Assembly (NCBI GenBank): GCA_958298945.1 | Contig: OY282610.1 | Span: 68,321,088 to 68,385,087, forward strand | Length of the DNA stretch: 64,000 nt | From: Atherix ibis | Lineage: Eukaryota > Arthropoda > Insecta > Diptera > Athericidae | Direction: 5' to 3' | In this document: piece after piece, positions 23,901 through 35,819 of the stretch | Layout of the letters: each line of letters opens with the position of its first letter | How positions within the stretch are numbered: position 1 is the first letter of the stretch | Notes under the pieces: generated by a model | Seen by the model: only the letters and a program-made list of their open reading frames with translations | What the model was told of the DNA's origin: nothing | Database searches by the model: none | Made by a program: the position numbers and the translations under genes

Positions 23901-25500
23901 ATAATTTTTTTCCCCACTTTTTTTAGAAAAAAAGCTTTTTCGTCCCGTGGTGTTCTTATAATATAATCACGAAATCTAAGATCAAAGAGATATTCGGTAG
24001 CATTATACTAAAATGATTTATCTTTATTTTTTGACAGTAGAACACATATTGATATTAAATATTAATTATTTTAACATAAACCAATGAAAATTCAAAATCG
24101 TATTTTAGATCTCTACATAAGAATATTTTAAAATTTAGGATTTTTTTATGGCGCATACTGTTGGTTTAACATATTGCCGATAGGCGTCTCGCATAAAAAT
24201 CATGTTTACTTATAGGGAAATACCCCATCTAGTAGATTCGTAGTCTAAACAAGAAGTCACATCTCCAGATTTATACAACCATATTCAGATACATATGCTT
24301 ATCCTTTTCCTACATATTACCATACAACCCTCCGTATAAATAATTATGTATAAACACGTGGTCAAAATGTTCAAATTGTAGATCCGATAAAAATAATGAA
24401 TAAGAAAATGTCAGAACTTTAAGGGAATTTAAAGAAAAATAATAGTTCAAAAAGAAAAAGAAAATTATAACAATTGAAATTTTTGCAAAAACAGATATTA
24501 AGAAAAGAATTTAAAAAAAGAAAGTGGGAAATTTGAAAAAGAAAAAATTTGAGAAATAATAAATTGCCAAAAAATTACGTTTATAAATAGTAAATACAAA
24601 AAATAAGATATTTAATTAGTACATCATTTTTTAAAATAACATGAGATCAGTTTACATAATATAATTAGCGTCAGATATGTAATTAGTGTAAGAGGTAATA
24701 AAATATTTAAATTATTTTCAAAAAGAAAAATAAAACTTGAAAAAAAAGAAATAAACAAAAATTAAAAAGTACTTAATTATTATGAAGCAAAAGATGTATG
24801 AATGACAAAAATGAAATGCGAGCAGTTGATGATGATGAGAGGTAGAAAGAAAGTGAAGGAAAAATAACAATAAATAAAGTTGTTTTGATAAAAGATTAAT
24901 TGCGAGTGCGTTTTTTTTATCCTTTTTTTTAAAAATAAACAATTGAAGTTAAAGAAAAGTGGTCAACTCGAAAGAGTTACAAGGGAATGAGACAAAATAT
25001 AATTAAGAAGAAAATTAAAAGCAAATGTTACCATCATAAAATAATAAGACCATATACACTTTTTTAATTTCTGCTTAGAAATTACTAAACATTTAAAGAT
25101 ATTCATTTTTATCTTATTTCTTTGTTCACTTTATTTTATATTAAATATGTGTAAACAACATACCAATTAGCTTTAAATAAATTTTTGTTTTATTTGTGTA
25201 TTTGTTTATTATTTTTTTGAAATATTTAATTGAATTTTTAGTGGTAAGATGAATGTGCCCTCATGTATAGTCAGAAGATTTTTGTTTGATTTTTAAAAAA
25301 TTTCATATATTAATAATGTGGTGTTGCGTTTATCTATGGATTTTGATAAATACTCGTATCTCTCTTCGTCCATTTACAATAATACCCTCGTAATAGCCTC
25401 ATATCTAATTCATTGTATTTAATTGGGCTAAGCCACAATAAGCATAGTATTCGCGCTAAGAGCACTTTTTATAATTGCGCATCAATTAGAGCTAGGATTC
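17920..25500. other. AT-rich intergenic DNA, no gene seen
   Basis: About 7.6 kb with no convincing reading frame and many A/T homopolymers. The first few hundred bases after the psq stop are purine-rich on the + strand and probably form the 3' UTR. A slightly less AT-rich island at about 19620-19800 (containing CCCGCCAACAGTCACATCGA) and another at 23040-23450 show nothing I can name. No tRNA or rRNA gene was recognised. Confidence 0.6.
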
Positions 25501-25512
25501 GGTTTTAATTGA

Positions 25513-25526
25513 GGGGGGGGGGGGGG
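25513..25526. repeat. Poly-G tract (G14)
   Basis: Fourteen consecutive G residues on the + strand, followed by TGG. It is conspicuous because the surrounding several kb are dominated by A and T. Confidence 0.95.
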
Positions 25527-25859
25527 TGGTTATTATAGTTTGGGAGAAATAAAAATAATGAAAAGTTATTTTTTTGGGTGTTGGAAAGGGATGATGGAGG
25601 TAGCAAAATTGGGATAGACATTTTTATGAATGTTAAGCTCAACATGAGTATGGTCAACGACGACCATACTTTAAGAGCACATGTTTCAGGTGGCCATGGT
25701 TGATGCTAGCTTTATGGGAAGGTTTTGGAGGTGGGTTCGAAGTTAGTGCTGAGATGTGCTCTCACACCCACCATAAACAGAAAAAATCATGCCAGCTGAA
25801 ACATGTTTCGTTTTAGATTTTGGTTCAAATTTTCGAAACACCCAAGCACAAAGCATGTA

Positions 25860-26460
25860 TTAATAATAACTCTGCCCATTTGGCTCAGCAGTACATCACA
25901 GCCTTGCGTCATCAAGCCGGTTCATTCGTACACATTTTTCGATGAAATGTCAACCTCCTTGGTGACACCCAAATTATCAATAGCTACTATTTGATTCTTC
26001 TTCAATTTGTGCTTTCCTCATAATTATATTATTAAACAGGATTCTTTGGGCTTGAGCTTATACTCTGGGCTAATCGGACTTCTATTTAAAGTTCCTAGGA
26101 TTTAGCTCTTATTTCAAAATCTGTTTTGTTACTTAGTAACTCTTTGTTCATCTGGCTCAGAAGCACAACACAGACTGACTAGCCTCGTGTGTAGCCTAGC
26201 GTCATCAAGCCGGTTCATACGTACGAATTTTTCGATGAAACGTCAACCTCTTTGGTTGACGTTTCATCGAATCATCAATGCCATAGTCAAGGCTACCATT
26301 ATTTGATTCTTCGTCAATTTGTACTCTTCTCATAATTATGTTATTAAATAGGATTCTTCGGGCTTGAGCTTGTACTCTGGGCTAATCGGACTTCTATACA
26401 AAGTTCCTAGGATTTAGCTCTTATTTCAGAAAGTGTTTTGTTGCTTAGTAAGTAAGGTCC
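25860..26460. repeat. Imperfect tandem duplication, about 300-bp unit
   Basis: Two units share long blocks in the same order: TCATCAAGCCGGTTCAT, TTTTTCGATGAAA.GTCAACC, GATTCTT.GGGCTTGAGCTT, ACTCTGGGCTAATCGGACTT and AGTTCCTAGGATTTAGCTC. The second copy has an extra inverted piece (26231-26271). No coding potential is shared between the units. The DNA on to about 27170 holds further degenerate pieces of the same style (TTGGACTTTCATTCAAGG and similar). Confidence 0.85.
26231..26271. repeat. Perfect 18-bp hairpin
   Basis: TTCGATGAAACGTCAACC and its exact inverse surround the loop TCTTT. The left arm is part of the repeated unit; the right arm is a backward copy found only in the second unit. Confidence 0.95.
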
Positions 26461-26696
26461 CAATGATGTTGCACTTTGGTCATATTTAAGACTTCATGGG
26501 GGATCGAAGAATTTCCGTCTGATTTAATTCGTTTTTAACTTTTGCACTTATTCAGAATGCTTGAACATTGCAATTCTACTCATAGTCCTTCCTGAAATTT
26601 GATTACTTTTAATCGCCTCTTAAATTCACGGCCTAACTCAGGTGGTCTCGAATTCAGGACGTTTCGGACACCAGGGCTTTGTACTCAAACTTTCAT

Positions 26697-26750
26697 AAAA
26701 ACACAGGCCCGAAAGATATTTCATTTAATGTCTTTCGGGCTTGCGTTTTT
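26697..26750. repeat. Imperfect 20-bp hairpin
   Basis: The arms AAAAACACAGGCCCGAAAGA (26697-26716) and the inverse of 26731-26750 agree at 18 of 20 positions around a 14-base loop. No flanking gene explains it. Confidence 0.8.
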
Positions 26751-27704
26751 ACTATGTTAAACACTTTAACGACTTAGAATTTCATTCATGTCTCAATAAA
26801 AATTGTGCTTTAATGTAGAAATCCCAAAATTTAATATTTTAATTAAGACTTGAGCCCTTGGGGGCTTTCAGATTTACGACTTACTTTGGAATTCATGGTT
26901 TGTGCTCATATTCTTGACCTCTTGGACTCGTATTCATATTAAGGCTCTCTTGAACTTATTATCTTCACCAGAATTATTGGAGCTTGTGTTAAATTCAGAT
27001 CTTGTGGAATTATGTTTCCGATTACATCCTCCTGGACTAAAAGCCAAGGCTTCCTGCTTGGCTTGGACTTTCATTCAAGGTGCCTTCGATCTTTTAATTT
27101 CATTCAAGGCAGTTTTGTCAGTAACTTTATTCAACGCCTTTTGCTTGCTTGAAATTATAAAGGCAAACTTTCGGTGGGGGTATTTTTTTTAAATTATCGA
27201 TAGTAAATGTTCGAATTGATTTTTTGAGTTTTAACGGATTTTGCTTTAAATCACTTTTACTTGAATGCATTCCACATAGAGAATTATTTCCATCAGTTAG
27301 CAAGAGACTATCGATGATGAGGTATGAAGAGATCTGGTAATAATATATGAAGTTTTATAGTTAAAAATTGTTTGTCAGTTTTGTATAACTACGAAATCTA
27401 CAAAAATCGTCAAATTTTCCCTTAAAAAAAAACAAAATATTATCAAGTCCTTATAACCTATTACTAGTCGCACTCAAAGCGGAAATGAGAATACCTTCCT
27501 TATTAGTAGTACACGTACAAGATGCTTTGAAAAAGTGGTCCGATGCAGTTAGTTTAAGGAAAATCTATGGCAATTGGTCATAACAAAATCGCTTACAATT
27601 TCACGTTTTTTTTTAAATCTTCAATAAACACAATATGAGATACTTAAATTTCTTGTATTAATTAGTATTAAATAATGAACTGGCTAATTTGTTTAAGATG
27701 ATTA

Positions 27705-27913
27705 ATGTTGGAGTTCAGCTTCATAATCATTAGTTTCTTATTTGGACCATTTTTTTCCCTGACATTTTTAAGCAATGGTAAGTATTTCTAATTGCATTTT
27801 AGAAATATAGTTTTTGTATTAATTTTTCGATAAGCAATTACATAAATTTTCTTACAGATTTCACATGTCGAAACAAGGAATTTTACCACCATGGAGACCA
27901 ATCCCACCGTTAG
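27705..27913 (+). CDS. Possible two-exon micro-gene
   Basis: An 80-bp intron (27778-27857) has near-consensus borders (AATG|gtaagt and ttcttacag|ATTT). Spliced, an ATG at 27705 gives 42 codons: a hydrophobic start (MLEFSFIIISFLFGPFF...) like a signal peptide or membrane anchor, then DFTCRNKEFYHHGDQSHR and TAG at 27911. Alternatively the first exon is 5' UTR and a second ATG at 27865 gives a 32-residue peptide (MSKQGILPPWRPIPPLVQDV..., stop 27961-27963) with AATAAA overlapping its end. I recognise neither product. Good splice sites and a compact layout make it worth recording, but such structures also occur by chance. Confidence 0.3.
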
Positions 27914-28364
27914 TCCAGGATGTCAGGAGTTATCGTTTACATATGTGTATCAATAAATTTTAAGAATTGTATAAGCTGAATTTTTTTTACTCATATTAAT
28001 GTTATTGGAAATTGTTATTCATTTAAAAAAAAGAGAAATCTAGTCAAGGGCTTTTTTTTTTGGCTTCGGAAAATATTCTTTTCATTTTAAACTGAAAGAA
28101 AATGTATTTATCGAATAAACGAATAGAGCAGTTGGGATCAATACGTTGTATGGGAAATGTGAGGGTATTAAATATTTCTAATATTAATAAGGATTAACTG
28201 CTTTGTGATCTTAAAAATATTTACTCTTAAGTTTACGAACAGTTACGCCTTATGCTTATAGGATAAAGAAATTTCTTTAAAATAGTAATGGAATTTAAAT
28301 AATAAATTTAGCAATTTTTAGTAATTTACACATATAATAATTCGTATGCCCAAATAGAGGGTGG

Positions 28365-28690
28365 CCCCTTTTAACAAAAAACTAAAACAAAATACCAGAT
28401 GTCATGATCAAACATCAGAAATTTTTATTTAAAACGAAAGTTGACTCTATTATAATTACATATTAATGCGATTATATTAAGACCAGCACAACTCAGTTTG
28501 TAGGCCTGCATCCGAACGTCGAAATTTTCGATGCTATTTCCCAATAAAAGTGGGTCAATTTCATGTCGAATGTTGTTCCGTAGATCTTGGATTGATCTTG
28601 GATGATTTGCATAAACTTTGTCCTTTCACAGAGCTTCAAAGAAAAAAGTCCAACGGTGTCAAATCCGTTTCGTGAGACCGATTTTTCCTA
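28365..28690 (-). mobile_element. Tc1/mariner 3' relic
   Basis: A mariner-type end (GAGGGTGGCCCCTTTTAAC) opens on the left. Minus-strand frames then read KDKVYANHPRSIQDLRNNIR, HEIDPLLLGNSIENFDVRMQ and AYK, with a decayed ...LTPLDFFLWG-like block near 28670. This is the C-terminal end of a Tc1/mariner transposase of the type carried by the neighbouring element at 28967-30244. Sequence 28691-28960 between the two is not assigned. Confidence 0.65.
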
Positions 28691-28966
28691 AATTGTTTAA
28701 TGCGATTAAGTTATCTTTTTCTTTCAAATTAAAAAAGCTTCAATTTTATTTGCAAATAGATAAACAAATTCGACTTTCATAATAGCACCAAACCAAAATA
28801 TAAATTGGACTTCAGATGGCAGAACGATCGCATCCAATAAAAATATAGTGAAAACTTGTCCATAATTGTCTCCATATTATAATTTAAAAAATAGGGAGCA
28901 AAATGATGAATTTTTTTAATAAAAAATTTGGACACAGCACTCATAGCTATTATCCGTCCGTTTGTA

Positions 28967-30244
28967 CAGGGTGGACCATTTAGAAGCTCCATTTTAAAAA
29001 GTAAATTAAAAAAAACTAGTGTATGTTTTTCAAATTTCCGGTTTTATTAAAAAGATTGAACCTTGAAATTTAAGAATGAGACACGGCTGGCGTTATAGTA
29101 CCCCATTCGCTCGACCCAATTTTTCAGTACATTTTCGATTGTCCGGGCCTGTATCTCTTCAATGACAACTTTGATTTCGTGTTTCAAGGCCTCAATTGTC
29201 TCTGGATGGCTTGCGTAACATTTATCCTTAACGGCTCCCCACAGAAAATAATCGAACGGACTCAAATCACAGCTCCGAGGCGGCCATTTGACATCAGAAT
29301 TTCGACTGATTATTCGGTTTTCGAAAGCAGTGCCCAAAAGTTGGATTGTTACGTTGGCTGTGTGGCAAGTGGCCCCATCCTGTTGAAACCAAATGTTGTC
29401 CATGCCATTCTCTTCAACTTTTGGAAACAAAAATTCGTTGAGCATGCCACGATAGCGCTCACCATTGACCGTAACGGCGGCTCCTTCATCGTTTTTGAAG
29501 AAAAACGGGCCAATGACGCCTCCACTCCAAAATTCGCACCAAACCGTGACTCGTTGTGGATGCATCGACTTTTCCATGGTGACGTATGGATTTTCTGAGC
29601 CCCAGATGCGACAATTTTGTTTGTAAACATACCCACCGAGGTGGAAATGGGCCTCATCCGAAAAGATGATTTTTCGGTAAAAATGCTCATCTTCGGCCAA
29701 TTGATCTTGAGCCCATTGGGGAAACCGAAAACGCATCGGATGGTTATGCGGTTTTAGCTGTTGGACTAATTGAACTTTGTAAGCTTTCATACCGAGGTCT
29801 TTGTGCAAAATTCTCAACAGAGAAGTGCGAGAAATGTTCAATTCCTGAGAACGGTGATGAGTTGATGTTGATAGATGATCACTGACATTTTCAGCAACGG
29901 CGGCAATATTCTCGGTCGTACGCACTGTCTTAGAGCGGGAACGAGTTGCTTTGGCAACCAACAAACCAGTTTCGCGAACTCGCTTTACGAATTTGCCCAC
30001 AAATTCACGTGATGGCATTCGATCTTTACTCAATTTTTTTTAAAATTTCTCACAGTTTGGGTTGAAGACTCCCCACTTTGGAAGTAAGTTCTCAATATTT
30101 CCCATTTTTCTTCAAGCGTATGGATTACCATTTCGTAAAATTCTGACTTTCAACTAACAATCTGTCAATTCGTGTTGACATTTAACACTTTAGTACTTCA
30201 AATAAACAATAGTTCAAAATGGAACCGCTAGATAGACCACCCTT
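28967..30244 (-). mobile_element. DD41D-type mariner element with TIRs
   Basis: A 1278-bp element flanked by TA on both sides (28965-28966 and 30245-30246), the target dinucleotide of Tc1/mariner. The terminal repeats are about 29 bp: cAGGGTGGACCATTTAGAAG on the left and aAGGGTGGTCTATCTAGCGG on the reversed right end, 22 of 28 positions matching. It encodes a transposase on the minus strand that is complete apart from one frameshift. Counting from the Asp of QQDGATCHTA to the Asp of SPFDYFLWG leaves 41 residues between, the DD41D spacing of rosa-type mariners. It is the best preserved DNA transposon in the window. Confidence 0.9.
29047..30131 (-). pseudogene. DD41D mariner transposase, one frameshift
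   Basis: An ATG at 30131 opens 33 codons of N-terminal helix-turn-helix (MVIHTLEEKWEILRTYFQSG...) that hit TGA at 30030-30032. The frame resumes next door from about 30033 and runs 328 codons to 29047. The break sits at a run of eight A (30034-30041 on this strand), a typical slippage site. The downstream frame holds HTH residues (SRTSLLRIL), FSDEAHFHLGG with the first Asp, WFQQDGATCHTA with the second and SPFDYFLWGAVKDK with the third. All three catalytic Asp are present. Its function would be cut-and-paste transposition at TA, but this copy is broken. Confidence 0.9.
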
Positions 30245-30719
30245 TATACTGTCTATTTAACGAGTCAAAGCGTAACTTAGGCTTTTTGTAATCCATTTGG
30301 GCTAAAGGGGCATATATCTTCATAACTTAACCAGTTTTTCGATTTTTTATTATTGACTAGATTACCTTTACAATTCGTGGACTCTCTCTACGAATATTTT
30401 CCACAAAATAAAGTCAAAAAAAATGCCTTCAGACACAATTATTTTTTGGGAAAGTCTATAAGTTATTTAAAGAAAAATAAGAAGACATTTTTCCAATGAT
30501 AGTTTTTTTTTGCTAAAAAGGGTCACTTTTCATTACTTTTTATTCTCAACAAATTCTTTTAATCCAATTTTGAGATATGTTTTTTTTTGTTGAATTTTTC
30601 GGCACATTCGTATTGATAAAAAGGGATATACTTGTGTGATATTTAATTCATAATTTTACCTTTAGTTTGTATTTTACAATAAATCCTCAATTAAAGGAGT
30701 AAACGAGTTGCATGACCTT

Positions 30720-31400
30720 ATATTTCTTTAAAGTTCAAACCATAAAGCGTCAAAGTTCAAAATACAAAAGCGGCAAAGTTCAAAACATAAAGCGACAAAG
30801 CACACATTATCAACTGGCAAAAGCTTAATTGGAAAAAGTGGCTAAACACAAACCATAAAAGGGCAAAGTTTAAACCATAAAGAAGAAAAGCTCAAATCAT
30901 TAATGGAAAAAGTACATACCAGAAAGTGACAAATCTCAAGCCAGAAAGTATAAATGCACACACTATCAACTGTCAGAAGCTTAATTCATAAAGTGGCGCA
31001 GTTCGAAGTATTAATTGGGAAAAGTGGCTAAACACAAACCATAAAAGGGCAAAGGTTAAACCGTAAAGAGAAAAAGCTCAAATCATTAATCGAAAAAGAA
31101 CATACCATAAAGTGGCAGATCTCAAGCCAGAATGTGTAAATGCTCACACCATCAATTAGCAAAAGCTTAATTCATAAAGTGGCGATGTTCCAACCATAAA
31201 TTGAAAAAACTGACAAAACATGAAAGGGCGAAGGTAAAACCGTAAAGAGAAAAAGTTCAAATCATTAATGGAAAAAGTACATAATATAAAGTGGCAGATC
31301 TCAAGCCAGAATGTGTAAATGCACACACCATCAATTGGCAAAAGCGTAATTCGAACAATTAATTGGAAAAAGTGGCAAAACTCAACTCATAAAAAGCTAA
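30720..31400. repeat. Tandem repeat, about 20-bp pieces in a higher-order unit
   Basis: Short phrases (CATAAAGTGGCAAAGTTCAA, CTCAAATCATTAATGGAAAA, AAAAGCTTAATTCATAAAGT) recur in a fixed order, forming larger units starting GCACACACCATCAATTGGCA at about 30801, 30955, 31142 and 31320. Unit lengths are therefore about 154, 187 and 178 bp. The pieces look like a degenerate basic unit near 20 bp. No coding function is evident. Confidence 0.85.
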
Positions 31401-31674
31401 AGCATATAAAACAACTTTATGCAATTTTCTTGTATGGCGGCATCGAGCAGATTGACACAAGTTGGAATTCTACTTAGAGCTAACCGGCTTTAAGTACCAG
31501 AGAAATTTGTGTTCTTTTGACCTCTACTTGTCTAAGTGCTTTGAATTACGAATGATACAAAGTAAATATAAAACTTTAGCTTTAAAAAATTTAAATTATT
31601 TATCTTTCATGCGTTAAAGTTATGAATTGATACAATATCCTATTTAAGTCAGTCTAGCTTATTCCGTAAACAAT

Positions 31675-32170
31675 TTTTACTGCCAAGTCGACCTTATTGT
31701 TGACAGGACTTTGATTTTACCAGTTCTCAAATATGCTTCTAATATCTGGGTTCTCAGCCTGAATTGTTCGAAACTCCCAGTCATGTTCAAAGAATATTTG
31801 GAGATCAACTGTATTCGATATTGTCTGCTAAACAACCGAAATGTTGACTTGCGTTGGGTTTCCACGTCATAGATACTTGTCGTATCTACTGAGCAAATGG
31901 CATTTAACAATTCCTTCTATTGTAGAGCTCCTACGCCCGCAAACTCCTTTCCCAAGTCTTATTTTTCACATTCTGAAATATTTTTAAATTGCTTCAAAAA
32001 ATTTAACAATATGTGGATTTTTCTCCAATTAACATACTTATTGGCCAGTTTTTTTCAAGCAAGCTGACAACGGAAACCTACACGAAACATGTCGCTAAAT
32101 GGCCTTATGGTCGTCGCACTACAAGATGGCCTATGACTCTTGTCTTACATACAAACAAAGAAATTTTTGT
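31675..32170 (+). mobile_element. Non-LTR retrotransposon 3' relic
   Basis: A plus-strand frame reads VDRTLILPVLKYASNIWVLS and MFKEYLEINCIRYCL, like the C-terminal end of jockey-type RTs (xxxLxPVLxYGxxxW). The tail from about 31925 (AGAGCTCCTACGCCC...) through the block TGGCCTTATGG (about 32100) to the end matches the tails at 48440-48545, 51365-51480 and 59855-60080. The 5' part is missing. Confidence 0.65.
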
Positions 32171-33440
32171 ATGAATACGCGAAAATGGAGGAATTTAACG
32201 CCTATTAAATAATGAAGTTTTAAAGCGTTATTTCAACTGCTCCTTCGTTAATAAAATAGGCTTCGGTGACCGGAACACGTATTATTGAGGTAGATCATGC
32301 CCTGAAGGTCTACAACGGCCACATTGATAGTAGTAAAAGACGAGCTAGACCTATCGATAAAATTGTGACGAGCTATGTTGGGAGCATCGAATTGGAAAAT
32401 TTTGGCTACTCGTAGAATTTGTTGACATTTTGCAGGCCTAACTAGACTGAACTTTCGATTGGCAAATAAAACATATTTACCATCCGACCATTTTGTTTTC
32501 ATGGTTTTCTTTTTGGAAAAAAAATGAATTAATTATTTGAAAAAAAAAAGAAAAATTTTGAAAAATTCATCGATCAGAAAAAACGCTAGTCTTATACAAA
32601 AATAGGTTAAAATTATTTTTAAAATTCATATAAGAAAATTTATTTTAAAAAAATTATGTAAACTAATTATGTCAAATTTTTTAACAAATTTTGTTTTATT
32701 GAATGGGAAATAAATGCAATTGAAAAAGGAGAATAGAAATGACAACAAGAGGAGTGTTGTCACTTCAACAAATTTTTTTTTTTTTTTAAATAGAATCAAC
32801 CTGATGGGTGGTAGGGAAAAATGAATATATATATATTTTTTTATTTTAATGCGGACGTCCTAACGGGATGAATCTCGATCCTCCAGAAGACGTAAAGTGA
32901 CAGGACATGCTTGTAGGCTAGGATTGCCGGTTTGTATGGTTCTATTCGCACCCATACATAATGAAAAAAAAGATTCATGCCGAGGTTATTTATACTGGAG
33001 ACACCAAGGTGTAATTTTCTCAAGGGAAAAAGGATAAAATGCGGATAAAAAAAAATAGGAGCCATTTTTGAAGGGGTTTAGGTATTATTTACTACTTCCT
33101 GGCCATCCCCCGAACTGTCCTTGGCATTTCATTGGCCCGTCGTGATGTTGAAAATGCCCCTATAATGTACGACGACTTACCTTTTGCTAGGCTCAGCCCA
33201 TGATGACGTTAATATGGGGAGGACGGTCAGCCCTCAGAATTGAATGATGAGTAGAACTAAACTAGTTAATTCATGGTTTATATTTTGTGATAAATATAAA
33301 GTAAACATATTTGCTAACAATCATGTGCATAATTTCCGTTTTGTTCTTGTCAATAAAAAAATATGTCCCTATCAAAAAAAAAATTAAAGGACTTGCCTAT
33401 TAAATATTTTCCGTAGGCATATATGGTATACCAGTATATA

Positions 33441-34616
33441 CGGGGTTTGTGTTTTTTCTAAAATTATTTATTAATTCATGAATATCTATTTTGTCCCCTT
33501 CAAAGTAATCCCTACCAGATATTATAAACTTGTGCCAACGTTTTTTCCAATCCTCGAAGCACTTCAAAAAATCATTTTTTGTGATCTTGTTCAGCTCCTC
33601 AATCGTAGCGTAGCGTCGACCTTTCATGGGGCTCTTCAGTTTCGGGAACAAGAAAAAGCCATAGGGGGCCAGATCTGTGGAGTACGGTGGCTGCGGCATT
33701 ATTAGTGTGTTGTTTTTGGCCAAAAATTCGCGCCCAAGCAACGATGCGTGAGCAGGGGTGTTATCATGGTGCTAAAGCCAATTTTTGTTCTTCCACAAAT
33801 CCGGGCGTTTCTGGCGGATTGCTTCACGCAACTTGTGCATAACTTGCAGGTAATATTCCTTATTGATCGTTCTACCTGCAATCGAAGAAAACTTTATGCA
33901 AAACCTTCACATTCTACCGCACTTGGCGCGCTCTTTTCGGTCTTGGCTCGTGCGGCAGCTACCATTGGGATGATTGAGCTTTGGTTTTCACGTCATAAGC
34001 ATAAACTCATGATTCATCACCAGTTATGACCCTCTTGAGCAAATTTGGGTCGTTGCGACTTATTGGTCGATCGTCGTAATTTTTTGGTCGAAATTGAACA
34101 ATTTTGGTAGGAATTTCGCGGCGACCCCTCTCACACCAAATCATTGGTAAAAATCGAATGGCACGAGCCAATCGATATGTTTAAGTCCTTAGCAACTTCT
34201 CTAACGGTGATTCGACAATTGGCCAATACTATTTTCTTCACTTCATCAATGTTTTCGTCTGTTGTTGACGTGCTTTTCGTCGTTCACATTTTCTCGACTC
34301 ACTGAGAACATTTTGTACCACCGATAAACGTTGCTTCGGTCCAAGGTAGCTTCACAATATGCCACAGTCAACATTCGGAATGCGTCCGCGCAATTAATTT
34401 TGTTTTCATACAAAATTTGATACAGATTCTTTGATCCATTTTTTGGAATGGGCAAAAATCGAAGACATAGCCAAAACACGTGTAAGCAAAGCAGCTGTCA
34501 AAAATTAACTATAAGTGAGAGACATGAGTACCAACATAACGCCACAAAAAATCGAAAATCGAATATACGTAACCCGCGGAAATTCAAAATTCGCGGTACT
34601 TTTTGAACAGACCTCG
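33441..34616 (-). mobile_element. Mariner element, decayed, with TIRs
   Basis: A 1176-bp element with TA on both flanks (33439-33440, 34617-34618). The left end CGGGGTTTGTGTTTTTTC matches the reversed right end CGAGGTCTGTTCAAAAAG. The minus strand holds two recognisable parts: an N-terminus near 34246-34479 (GSKNLYQILYENKINCADAF, then RSNVYRWYKMF) and a C-terminus near 33400-33741 (PPYSTDLAPYGFFLFPKLKS, EDWKKRWHKFIISGRDYFEG). The catalytic motif PDLAPxD reads TDLAPYG, so the third Asp is lost. The middle is scrambled by indels. Confidence 0.85.
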
Positions 34617-35819
34617 TATGTGTAGATAAACAAATCAGATTGGTTGCGATAAGAAAAGCAATTCGTTGAGATGAGAAGAAAAAATTGTTTAAATTGATTA
34701 AGGATCAGTTTAGACATGCGACATAAAAATTTAAAGTGTTCTTTACTATATGCCATACCAACAAAAAATTAAGGAATTAAAATTGTTAATTGGGAGATTG
34801 AATCCAATAATGATTACTAAGTCATTTACATTCCCTTTTTTTCTCATTAATATTTAAATCGTATATAAAAAAAACTTCTTTTATTTTCTTTATAATTTTT
34901 TTTTGTTAAAAATTGATTTTGTCTTAAAATAACATTGTCTATAAAATTCAATAAAAATTAAAACCGAATAAAATTCTATTTATAATTTATTCATTTAAAT
35001 TGATTTTTTTTTAATATGTACATCTATTTTGTAGTTTTAAAAAATTATATTATATTAATCACTAATATAATTCAGTGATGTATAGAGAAACAAATTATCT
35101 GAAAATTTTCAGTTCTCTTCAGCCTCCTCCTTGTTTGTTCTTCTTTTTTGTCTTTCTACCGCAATCTCTGCCTTCAACGTCCTTCCTTCGGTATTTCTTC
35201 TTTGATCTCACGTCTTTTTTTGTTATAATTTTTTTTTTACACTTCGTGACTATTTTTGTTTTGTTTTTTTTTTTAGTCAAAATCAGTTTTTTATTTTTTT
35301 TATTTAATAATCGGTAATATTACTTTCTGTTTGTTTCAAATTATTTTTCATTTTTTCTAGACCTTACTGTTGTTGAAAATATCTAGTATATTCGTGGTTT
35401 TACTTTTTACCATTTTTTATTTCGAAAAAAAAAATTCTCTTGCACACATAATATATATCACCGGATTATTGACTGGATTATTTTGATCTGAATTGAGTAT
35501 TTCACAATTTCCTCCTTGTTACTTTGAGAATAATAAAATAACACATATTGAATTAAAATCAAAATAACCAGTTTTTTGTGCTTCCACCAAACCTAAACCA
35601 CATTTGTACTTGTGCACGTTTTCGCCGCTTCTCCTAGTGGTTCGCTATCTTCGCCCGGCGAATGATTCAACTCGATGAACTTGGAACAATCGAAGCTCAA
35701 CACAGATGACACACCAGTGCTTCTCAACAATTGGAATAAGATTAAATAATGTACAAAAAACTGTTTTACAACTGAGCCATCAGTTTTTCAAATTTGTAAA
35801 GAGAAAATAATCTGAGGAG

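Noticed and set aside
33748..34029. A 93-codon plus-strand frame and similar frames on the + strand of mariner relics
   Set aside because: They are antisense to recognisable transposase sequence on the minus strand.
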